Positions 10,905 to 20,222 of a DNA stretch of 31,381 nucleotides are shown one piece after another. The position numbers and the translations under genes are program-made. Origin of the DNA: Gracilaria vermiculophylla (taxonomy: Eukaryota > Rhodophyta > Florideophyceae > Gracilariales > Gracilariaceae); assembly GCA_019155205.2 (NCBI GenBank), contig JAHNZQ020000172.1, forward strand, positions 1,393,854 to 1,425,234. The letters are read 5' to 3'. The notes below the pieces were generated by a model. The model was not told where the DNA came from and did not search any database. It saw only the letters and a list, made by a program, of their open reading frames with translations. Positions within the stretch are counted from its first letter, which is position 1. Each line of letters opens with the position of its first letter.

Positions 10905-11752
10905 GCAGTTGCCAGTATACTAAACAGCAGCGCGGATGCTTTTAAACTCTTCAGCATTTGTGACAGTTTTGAGAGATTTCAACTTCTCGGCCTGCGTGAT
11001 GCAGTATATCCCTTGCAATGTAGACTCCATTGAAAACACCACAATCTTGTTTCACCAGTAGCTTTCGTGGCTTGGATTGAAAGTGGCAAAGTTTCTCTTC
11101 CTGCGCAAGCAAATCTGGTGAGCCATGTCCGAATGAATCGTCTACCTGTAGTACAGTAAGGGCGTCCAAGTTATTTTCAACTCTGCGATACAAAACACAA
11201 GGGTCCACTACTGTTGCTTGCATTTTCAATGCCTTTTTGTGATGCGTCTGGTATGTCAAGAACCAGTGTAGTCCACTCTCTGGCATGCTATAAAGGGGTT
11301 TAAGAGCCAAACGAACTTCTTCATCGTCAAGTTCCATCTCCAAAGGGGGGGCGAAGGTAGATTTGGCGCTCAAGTGAGGGCCCAGATTGTACACACGCTT
11401 GAGATATGTCATGAAAATATGTTGTGTTCTCTTGTTGGCAGGCTGCAAGGCAGACGGTTAGTCTTTTTCCAAGTCTGATAACCGTAGGAGCCTTGGTGGA
11501 AATAGATCATGACTGAAAATCCGAGTAGGTCTGAGCGACAAGTCTTGATTTCTTGGTTTGATTTCCTTCAATCGTTTTATAAGCGTCAACGAAACTAGTG
11601 CCGTATATACGGTGTTCTCCTGGCACAGAAGATCGCTTGACGACCCTAAAGGTACCATTCTTCAGCAAACCGTGCAATTCAGCCTTTCGCGCTTCTTTTA
11701 ATTGTTGTGCGGCCTCAGGGGGAGCGATCACTACTTTCGTAGAGCCAAACAT
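10905..11752 (-). pseudogene. Copia reverse transcriptase domain
   Basis: A decayed RVT_2-type reverse transcriptase on the minus strand. The N-terminal block (11507-11752) holds ARKAELHGLLKNGTFRVV, HRIYGTSFVDAYK and KSRLVAQTYSD. After frameshifts come YFHDISQACVQS (first catalytic Asp), IYLRPP and LKPLYSMPESGLHWF, then LTVLQVDDSFG near 11130-11150, the copia version of the Y-x-D-D box with both Asp kept. At least two frameshifts and stops break it (around 11460-11520). It synthesises element cDNA in intact relatives. Confidence 0.88.
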
Positions 11753-11894
11753 CGCTGCACACTTGTTTTATCCAATTGCAACACGATCCTTACTAAGATC
11801 CGATATATGCTCTTCATCAGCTGCTTGCGGATCATTCGCCGTTATTGTATCCGGTTTAGTCGAGAATTCGCTAGAGAGGAACGAACAACGAGCT

Positions 11895-13310
11895 TCACCA
11901 AAGTTGAACGGAAAATCTTTCGGCGAGACGGAATTTGAACCACTGCGGTTTCGCCGTCGATTTGAATGAAGGAAAAGGCCCTTCCCATTTCTTGCCTCTC
12001 TCTCTGTAAACATATACTGGAGATATTGCAGGGAGCTTTCGGACCTCAGAACTAGCTTCCAAACGCTTCGGACCGTGTTCGTGCTGCAGACCAAATGCTA
12101 TACGCCGGGCTGCCTGCTCTTTCTGCACTGCTTTAAAAGCTACGTCCATTGCTTTTGCCCGTTGCAGTTGAGTATCAGCACATCCCTTCTTGGCCGGGCG
12201 CGGTAAAGCACCAAACACCAATAGTGTCGGACAGAGCCCTTCCGGTCCGATCGTGTCATTAACGGCCTTCACAGCCATTTGTAAGCATTCTTCGTTACTC
12301 TCAGAACGCGGCATAGAGTCGCGAATCTTGAAATAAGCAACTCGAAGAGGCGCGTGATAGCGCTTAACATGGGACATAGTCGACGGAGACTCGATAGGGG
12401 CCTCTACGATTGTGATGCCTTCGGCTGTCGCATTTGCTGCGAACTCGGCAGTGACAAACTTCGATCCTTGGTCTACATGTAGAAAGTCCGGGGGTCCAAG
12501 GTAGACACGCCTCAAGCATTTCAGGATCGTTTTTCAGACGTGATTGCAAGTCATGTTTCGCAGAAACATGGCAGCGTTGAAATGTGTTGCCTCATCTACA
12601 AGATGGAGTACGGGGAGGTTACTTATGTACATGACGTCAACGGCTACGATGTGGTTGAAGCGTAAATCATCAGTGCCAATGGTGACCTTAAAACGACGAG
12701 GCCTTGCGCAATGACGGACACAAATGTCAAAATCATTGATGATTTCTTCTAACTTCTTGCGCATTGAACCTTTCACTACTTCGGGGTTGGCTCGCTTGAA
12801 AAGATTGTACAAAGCCTGGACGGAGGGGTGGCCAAAAACGCGATGGAGTTTTCGAAGTTCTGGTTCAGCGTACAGAGCGTACTTCAGATCCTCAGGCTTC
12901 CAGCGGTGTAGAAGAAAGTAATTCTCCAGTGTCGATTTTTGCTCTGCGTTCTTCAACTTCACTGTTGCATCTTGGATGCTGTTCTCCAATCCATTATCCT
13001 TCATGTCACGCATGCTAAGTAATGAGGGAATGTTATCTTTCATTATTTGGAACTGTAGGTCAATAACCAGGTCCATGTCTTTGAAAGGGATTGGGACTAG
13101 TGCAGTCCCAATTGCCTTACTTGTACCACCGATTCCAAACATGGGGCGTCCGCTGTTGGTGTCGAAGTTCATTGGAACATTAAACTCTTCAAAATAAACA
13201 CGATACTGTGTGTATGACATGACTGAAGCCTATTCGCACATGAATCAATGAGAATGCCTTTGAAACGCGGGGCTTTTCCCATGGATAATGCTGAAAACAT
13301 AGCGGCTATT
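11895..13310 (-). pseudogene. Copia protease and integrase domains
   Basis: The protease site reads GILIDSCANR near 13235-13255, the D-S-G triad altered to D-S-C, and continues as YTQYRVYFEEFN. The integrase zinc-binding region follows in 12534-13220: LHRVFGHPSVQALYNLF, then DICVRHCARPRRF. The first catalytic Asp lies in HIVAVDVMYI, and the second in FLHVDQGSKFV (11895-12515). The Glu expected in HVERYHAPLR is Lys (HVKRYHAPLR). A frameshift near 12515-12540 separates the halves, and the Gag-Pol frame is broken before the protease. Integrase lying upstream of RT is what marks the element as copia rather than gypsy. Confidence 0.88.
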
Positions 13311-13545
13311 TCGGCTCGAAGATCTGTGGCAAACGTTCTACAATGTATAAAAGAAGAGTTTTTCCAAATACGCTTCCGTTTCTCTTTGCAGGGAGTGTAT
13401 GTCTGTTGCGAGATATGCTGCATTCTCGTCGTCCAAATCGGAGAATTGAACTTCTTCTTCCAGTTCATCGTCCTCCAGAGCTTCATCTAATTGTTCAGAG
13501 ATAAACGCCACGTCCTCCACACTGACCATGGCGGACGGGTGTGAG

Positions 13546-15131
13546 GCTTTCAGACGTTAGATAATAGCGCGGAAGTCTTCCGGAGAGTGGCGAGTTCGAG
13601 ATTTGTGGCCCTTTCCACATACATAGCAGCCCTTGGCTCCTTTGATCCATCTGGAGGATAGTCGTCGAAGTCGGTTATGTCGTTGGTTTCGAAAAGATCC
13701 TGTGGATTAAAAAATATCGCTTCGCTTTACCACAAAACTGTCGTCCAAGACTGTATAGAGCAATACCATCTTCTTCGCTCTTAGTAAGATAAGAGCTTGC
13801 GGATTTTCTTTCATGTAAAGGGACGTCGCAATCCTGTTAATTGTCTCTTGAGCTGTGCTCAAAACACGCTATCTAAGAGATTGTTGGATTCGATCGATAT
13901 CGCAGGAGATAATCAGCTGATCACGGAGTAAAACGTCATGCTGATAGTTCATAGAGAGTTGCTTTTGAAGTAAAGATATTTTGAACGAAAATGTTCGGAA
14001 AACTTTCGGTTCTCTGCTGTCAGGATCGTCTTTCATCGCATCTGACAATTTCCTAGTCTGCCATAGGAGAAGGATACGGTTTTTCTGCTCCTCGCTAGTA
14101 TAATAGTCTAATAATTTCTGACGAGCTTCGTCGAACGTATCATCGGGACGATACACTCGGGTGTAAAATGACAGTGCTTCATCCTTTAGCATGAAAAGAA
14201 GCGCTTCAGCTTTTTCTTTTTCTGATAAACGGCAGGCGCGGGCTACAGTCTCGTAGAGAAGAAAAGCAAATAACAGATCTTCTTCACATCGACCACTGTA
14301 CTTTTCTCGGCCTTTGTATGCTTTCATTAAGCCATTGATGCCAATTGAGTAGCCTGCAGAGCCAGTGTTGTGTGCTTGTGAGTTGGGTCTGTTGTTTAAC
14401 CTTACTTGGGGTTGTCCTCTCCCCTCGAGACTAGCCGAACCATCTGTATCCTCAACAGTAAATTGACGTGCCTGTCTATTCTCACAGTCAGCACCATCAT
14501 GATGGGAATTGGTTTGTGGGGCGGAAAGGAGTTGGTATCGATGGGAACTTCCCGCTCTGTCTTGAACAAGGTGTGTCGCGGCGATATTACTGTCTGAAAC
14601 GTTACGGATAATCGGGGCATCTTCCGTTCTGAAAGCTTTGTCTCCTCTCGTCTCCGTCCTAAATCCAAGCAGTTGGCTTTCAGAGCCCGCATCGGCGGTG
14701 GAAGGAACGAACTTCTCTTGTAAAAGGCATTCCACGAGTGCCATTGCTCGCGGAAAGAACCGCTTACGTGTCACATGCACACCATGAGAGATCAAAAGTG
14801 CAACCCACTTTTGCGCCAACTGTTTCGGCACGGCTTCGATTGTATGCCTGCGAAACGTTGCAGTTTACTCAATTCAAAGGGCTTCACCAGTGAATCCAGT
14901 TGCCTTTTACGCTTCCAACATTTCTTCGCAGTACGACCTAACTTCCTCAGTGTATGCAATTTTCTCCGCTGCACTTGCGTTTGCAGATGGAGGTTCAGGA
15001 TCATCAGCTTCGTAGGTAATAATATTAGGCTGCTCTGGATGCGTCTCGACAGACCGGTGAGGACTACCCTGATCTGAGGTTTCCACACTAGAGGGATCAG
15101 AACTACTGGGTTGATCATTGGTGCCGGACAT
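13546..15131 (-). pseudogene. Copia Gag with variant zinc knuckle
   Basis: Starts at an ATG at 15131, about 55 bp inside the 5' LTR. The first 74 codons are Ser/Pro/Glu-rich and acidic. After a frameshift a long piece (13869-14831) carries an acidic, variable region and then a helical capsid-like domain (FAFLLYETVARACRL, KAEALLFMLKDEALSFYTRV, ARQKLLDYYTSEEQKNRILL). A stop near 13869 and another near 13690 precede CYVCGKGHKSRTRH at about 13588-13630. That spacing is C-X2-C-X3-H-X5-H rather than the standard C-X2-C-X4-H-X4-C knuckle. Gag packages the element RNA. The family call rests on position and architecture; the capsid match is by general character. Confidence 0.7.
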
Positions 15132-15186
15132 GTTGCGTACCTATACTTGTTACAGAATGGTCTGGACGACCGATGACAGTTAAAAC

Positions 15187-15521
15187 TATAAATCGGCACG
15201 GCTTTGAACCACAGGCGCGGCTGCGCGGTAGTTCAGAGTGTTTCGCTAAGGTCCGTATGGAAGAGCAAGCGCTTGGAAGCACGGCAGGCGCAGAGAGCGC
15301 GGACGTACAAGATGTAGGAACGAGGATGAATTACTTGGTGCTTGCTCTCGTCGGTTTATTGGACTGGAGTAGTTCAGCATCTACCTTATAGTATCATATC
15401 ACGAGCACTGATAGAAGATCATTACAATCGGGTAGCTATGTCACGCAAATGAACTAGCTGCAGATCAAACAATTATGACCACAAGAACATGATTCCAGCA
15501 CGTGTGGTGCCATATTTCACA
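15187..15521 (-). repeat. 5' LTR of the copia element
   Basis: 335 bp. On the minus strand it starts TGTGAAATATGG at 15521 and ends GATTTATA at 15187. It should contain the promoter of the element, but I see no clear TATA box and do not mark one. Confidence 0.9.
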
Positions 15522-15526
15522 GTCAC
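15522..15526. repeat. Target-site duplication of copia element (right)
   Basis: GTCAC, identical to 9868-9872. Confidence 0.85.
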
Positions 15527-17200
15527 TCCACAACGATTCTGGCTTATTGGAGCGTCACCTCACCGTATTGACCGATGAAATAGCCGACAAAAACCCGAAA
15601 GTAGCGTTCAATATGTCTTTTACAAACTTCATTGACCACATTGTAAGACGCCCTAAACGGACCATTATCGGCTGGGCGCTCCCCACGCCAAACGCAGTAT
15701 TTGCCGTTTTACAGCAAACGGTCGACGAAGACGAAGACCCTGAGGACGAGGGAGGTCAGACATCATTTCCGCATATCAGAAGGATCAGATTACCGATGGA
15801 AAGGAGAACGTTAACAATGGACTTGAAGGAGCCGTCCTGCGACGCAAAATCGTCGACCTGTTTGAACCCTGAAACTAAATGGGGTTTAGTCAGTTGGGTT
15901 CAGTCAGGGTTACATAGCACAGGATGGAACTTATCTCGGGAGCTTCGGCTGTCCAACAAGTTATGTACCGCGCGGGACCAAAATCTCAAGAGGTAGAACA
16001 CCAAGAGGTTGATCGCCTGTTTAGAGAAGGCGTGATAGAACTCGCCATATATGAAAGGGACAGCCCAGTGACGTTGGTCCAGAAGAAAAGCGATGCTCGA
16101 ATTAGATTTTGCGAGCACTAACAAAAGCTCCATGATGTAAAAGTGAGGAAAGAATATCCAGTACCTCGAAAAGACGAGTACATTGAATCACGAGGAATCT
16201 CTGAAGTATTTACCACCCTGGATGCTAATTGTGACAGCTAGGAAGCGGAAATCCCGGAAAAGGACAGCGAAAAAACGATATTCACGTGCCACGCGGATTT
16301 ATACCGGTCCCCATGGATGCTAGGTAGTTTGCGCTATGCACTTGCTACTTTCTAGATGGCGATGAAAATTATTATCTTGAGAATAAAATGGCATACCACC
16401 CGGGTATACTTTGACGATGTCGTACTATACTGCTGTACCATCAGGGATCACTGTTATCTATGTGGTATCGATACTTAGCTTGATTCAACAGGCAAAAGTG
16501 GCTTTGAAGCTGAAAAAATGTATTTTCTATGACCAGAGGATGTAGTACTTAGGGTGCGTTGGAAATTTCAGGCGATAGTCAGATGCATAAAAGAACATCC
16601 AAACGGCCCAAGGAGTGAAGATAATAAGAAATGAGATTTATAGTCTTTCACAGATTGGCCTATGTAACGCATAACGCCGACTCACGAAGTAAATAGCCCA
16701 GACTGCGGCTCCTCTATACTGAAAATGGGATAAAAGCCGACCGGAAAGTATCGAGTACCTAAAGGACGACGAGTTACAGACTTTTGCGACTTTAAAGTCT
16801 GCGCTTCACACCCCAGCGGTGTGAGCCTTTCCAATATTTGAGATGCCAGTATACGTTAGATAATAACGTCTCAGCCACTCAGGTGGGATGCTATCTTACG
16901 CTAGACTAGGGGGATGGAAGTAAATCGCCAACTGGAAATGTGAACAGAGCTCAAACCATGATGGGGCAGAAATATTTCGTAACAGAAAGAGAATGCCTCG
17001 CGGTGTTGTGGAGCATGCCAATGATCAGGCCTCTCCTGTATGGCGTTGGGTTTACCCCTCAGTCCCACGGTGAAGCTTTAAGGTGGATGATTGGCTTTCG
17101 CAATGTATCCAGACGATTGGCTGGATAGAAATTGCGCTTGTCTAGATTGAACTAAAACATACAATACTGGCCGGTAATAAAGCCCAATGTGGCAGAAGTG
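15527..17200 (+). pseudogene. Ty3/gypsy RT and RNase H (remnant C, continued)
   Basis: Continues the protease frame after the copia insertion. A linker (PKVAFNMSFTNFIDH, RPKRTIIGWALP) leads into RT. RT blocks are YRAGPKSQEVEHQEVDRLF, REGVIELA, SPVTLVQKKSDARIRF, FTTLDANCDS (first catalytic Asp, about 16200-16235) and VYFDDVVLY with the Y-x-D-D box at 16407-16418. RNase H is seen as KYFVTERECLAVLW and RPLLYGVGF at 16940-17128. Stops are frequent, including a TAG right after the first Asp where Trp is usual, and there are several frameshifts. The catalytic Asp residues of RT survive, but no continuous frame does. Confidence 0.85.
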
Positions 17201-17299
17201 CTGCCTGTTCTGCAAACGGATGGTATGGAAAAAGAATGTAGAGAGGATAAAAACGTGAGCCTAACAACGAATGGTGAAATACTCGCGAGAGGGGAGCTC

Positions 17300-18770
17300 A
17301 AAAGAGCCTTTTAAAATGAATACGAAGATGTTGAACGTACAATAGAACCGGGTTTTTTGGGTACGGATAACTTACCGTAGTGGATATTCCAAAAACAGTT
17401 CGCGTCGAAGCCAAATACCAAAAGGGATTTCAAGGCGTTGCTCTCACTGATAGATCTAAAAGAGACTCCGTTTGACTAAGAAAACGAAGGCTACGTGGTA
17501 GGTAGATCTACTCTGTATGAGCGGCCCCAAAACGTGGTACCGTGGTCACTACGCAAACCGGTATTGCATTTTTCACATATTTCTTTGCTGTCGGGCCATC
17601 GCGTTAGCTCCCGGATGTACTTCAACTTAAGGCAAAAGCTATACTGGGCTCTGTTGATACGTGATGTTTAAATTCTTATGGCCAACTTCTCGGCTCGTAT
17701 CAAGACCTGAGGCGAGGTGGACAAGGACTAAAAATACTCAAAGTTGTTTCTGGCTGCCAGTTCGTTGGAGTTCATCGATATTGACCAACTAAGACGTTTA
17801 CCGGAAAGTGCCTAAGGTTACCCGCACGTGTTCGTGATCCTCAACAGAGTTCTCAAGTTCACCAGAGCCTTTCATCTGAAAAGCACAACTTCGACCATCT
17901 TCGTAGAAGAACTCTGAACCAACTGGGTATATCGATATGATGCGCCTCTATAACTCCTTATCCATGGCGAGTTCAACTTGGCCTCAACGTTCTTCAAATC
18001 CGTTGGTGTACGGTTGGTTTCTAATCATTACTTCACTAGTGTGTATCATCGCCAAAGCAGTTGCCGAGTGAAATAATTGAGCAAAATCCTAGTGGCAAGG
18101 CCACAGTATTACGTAGCGGAACACAAATCCGCTTGAGTGAAATTCGTTCAGCCATGAATGTATTCCTACCATGTACAAATACAAAGGTCTACAAGGACGA
18201 CACCTTTCGACTTGATGCTGACTCGCCACTCATCTGGGATAGCTGTAACCAACGGCCAATCATCAGGAATCGGGGACTGAGAACTCTGCACGGATAAAAA
18301 CCTTCATTCTCACACGCCTCTTGGAAACTCTTTCAGTTGCTGCCGATCGGATGATGAATGCCCAAAAGTGGTGCAAAGCGTATCTCGACCAGCAAAAGAG
18401 GTCTGTTTTCCATTTGGAAGCTGTAGAATACGTTTAAGTGGATGTATTTAACAGAAATGCCACACCAGTCTCGGTAGAAAATAGAGAAAACCGAATAAAT
18501 TATGAACTGGTTATTTTAAAAGTTATTGTCATGGTGATCTAGGTGGTTTAAGGTGTTACGCTGTGACAGAAACACTGTAACTATCGAGGAAGAAGCGGTT
18601 GCCAATAACATTTTGGTTGACTAAGATTCAAAGGCTCCTAGTTCTCTGATGGTGGCCGGCTCATAAAAAAACCAGTCGGTAGAAACTCACCATACGCAAC
18701 ACCGCGCATCCCAATAACATAAATCGGACAAAAACACCGATCTCCCGCCGGAGCGTGAAACCGTCCCGGC
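17300..18770 (+). pseudogene. Ty3/gypsy integrase and C-terminal tail (remnant C)
   Basis: The zinc-binding part reads HISLLSGHRVSSRMYFNLRQ then KLYWALLIRDV at about 17575-17670. The core starts EFIDIDQLRRLPES at 17764-17810, with the first catalytic Asp present, followed by GYPHVFVILNRVLKFTRAF. The second Asp region is altered (HGEFNLASTFF, where D-N-G-x-Q-F-x-S is usual). In the Glu region the Glu of V-E-R-Y is Lys followed by a stop (SCRVK). TPFDLML near 18205 matches the distal S/T-P-F-D-L block. A tail resembling the gypsy C-terminal barrel (NTVTIEEEAVANNILVD) lies near 18570-18620. The RNase H to integrase linker before 17500 is badly decayed. Confidence 0.8.
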
Positions 18771-18782
18771 GGTTGTTCATGT

Positions 18783-18947
18783 TTTAGAAGCATCTAGAAG
18801 CTTCTAGGAAGCAACCAGAAACTGCTAATATCTAGGGACTTCTAGAAGGTTCTATAGAAGAAATTATGTAGAAGTATTTTATGCTTTATGATAGAAACTA
18901 ATAGAAGTGCTAGAAGACTATAGAGCATTATGAGAACACTATATAAG
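18783..18947 (+). promoter_or_regulatory. HSE-like cluster and TATA box, probable LTR promoter
   Basis: A run of GAA/TTC units: GAAGCTTC at 18797-18804 with a further GAA at 18808, a perfect three-unit element TTCtaGAAggTTC at 18840-18852, and repeated TAGAAG units to about 18915. A TATATAAG box lies at 18940-18947, roughly 90 bp downstream. Alternating nGAAn/nTTCn units bind heat-shock factor in eukaryotes, and some plant copia LTRs (ONSEN) use the same logic. The position just after the gypsy integrase tail and before a Gag-like region suggests an LTR U3. The LTR boundaries and partner LTR were not found. Confidence 0.5.
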
Positions 18948-19727
18948 AAAGAATTGCAGACCAGGTTTGATGAATGATAGAAGTCAAGCCGAGTCATCGA
19001 GATAAAACAACAGTGCGTTTACTCACGTTTATCCTAAGCTCTGTACTACACCTATTTACAATAGTTCAAACCATCTTGGGTCATGAATATACCACCAACA
19101 GAATCTGTTATAGCGTACGGTAGTACAGGTATGATGCCACACAGGATAGTTTAGAACCCCCGAGAAAAATCGCATGCAACTTCTTTTTCAGGCGTTGGCA
19201 CCGTCACGACGAACACGGACCACCTGGCTCCTTTGACATCCCTGTGGAATAGCCACGCTGAGGATAGGGAAGAAAATAGTGTTCTTGGGTGGGACCGAAC
19301 AAAAAGACATAAACATATGAGAAGAAGAGAGTAATAAGAAAATAGAAAAGTGGAATACAAGAATACTAAGAAGAAGAAAAGTGGAATACAGAAGAAGTGA
19401 ACATAAGAGGAAGAAGCTTTACTCAAAAACGAAGAAGAGAAAGATACTACTTCGTTACGAAGGTATCAGCCCTGGGAAAGAGTGCTACCCTGTGGCCATA
19501 GAGCCACCAACCAGTCGGTGGGAAACTGATCCACACCGTGAAGGTGAGAAGGAAAACCAGTGGAGGCCGGAAGCTGATGTTGCACAGACGTCACATGTTG
19601 ATGCGAAGCATACATTCCTGCCTGCTCGTCGAGACGACCAGATGGCATCGGCCCAACGGAAGGAAGCTTAAGAGCGGCTCTAGGTGGAGCGGCTGTTTAC
19701 CTGAATGAGGCCATAGTTGGAGTAGGA
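18948..19727. other. Leader-like stretch with short ORFs
   Basis: Follows the TATA box of the LTR-like region. A plus frame at 19381-19671 is very rich in Lys, Arg and Glu at its start (HKRKKLYSKTKKRKILLR) and may be the 5' part of a Gag gene. No domain is recognised. The purine-rich tract at about 19318-19400 (repeated GAAGAA units) gives the coding its basic character. Confidence 0.3.
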
Positions 19728-20222
19728 GTGCCGAGCGAAGTCGTAGGATCCGAAAAAGCGGGGTTTCGTTGGCGCGCAGCCCCCTTGTTTGTCGTTCCCT
19801 TCCAAACGTATGAGATCATGCATGTGATCAATGACCATTTGATGAGCCTTGCGCTGAAGAAAAACCTAGACCTCCAGGATGGCTGCGTTTATTTCAACTA
19901 TACTGGCGAGTTCGAGAAGGCGATTAGCTTGTGCGTCAAACGAGACAAGCGCATCCACAGGACAATGATGGTCAAAGTAAGGGAGACAACCCTGATAGAG
20001 AAGACGCAGTGCTTGGTATATGGCCAATTTGTCACATACATATCGAAAGGTAGAAGAAGGATTGAACATCTCGGTATCCACCAAAGAAGCAATGCCACAA
20101 ACCTCAGATGGGAACGGAAGGCAATGGCTCTGGTGAGAAGCAACACTGGTGTAAAGATCCGAACCAATGAGTCGAAGCCCACTTGTAGGTGGTTTCTGAG
20201 TTACAGAAACCAGAGGCGGTAG
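19728..20222 (+). pseudogene. Gag-like region of a further gypsy-type element
   Basis: A 164-codon plus frame. The block MSLALKKNLDLQDG followed by GEFEKAISLCVKRDKRIH resembles the gypsy Gag pattern G-L-K-x-x-L-x-x-x-V then L-E-E-A-I-x-x-A-x-x-x-D-x-R-L that closes the capsid domain. The rest is basic and unalignable, with no CCHC knuckle. It lies downstream of the LTR-like promoter on the same strand, as a Gag would. A linker-like stretch at about 21940-22110 (ALVEPQGNGRAVIVDC, VVQEVLTFTLVTG) may be the protease-RT spacer of the same element. Both calls are weak. Confidence 0.35.

Larger units (their letters stand above)
9873..15521 (-). mobile_element. Complete Ty1/copia LTR retrotransposon (decayed coding)
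   Basis: A 5649-bp element in minus orientation. It has LTRs of identical length (335 bp, 9873-10207 and 15187-15521), a GTCAC duplication on both sides, a purine-rich tract before the 3' LTR (minus strand of about 10208-10224, ending GTCTGGG), and Gag, protease, integrase, RT and RNase H in copia order. LTR identity is about 91% (some 30 differences in 335), so the insertion is fairly old. LTRs start TG but end TA rather than CA. The usual initiator-Met primer site does not follow the 5' LTR; the minus strand there reads GTTTTAACTGTCATCGG, which I cannot match. It inserted inside the coding region of gypsy remnant C. Confidence 0.92.
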
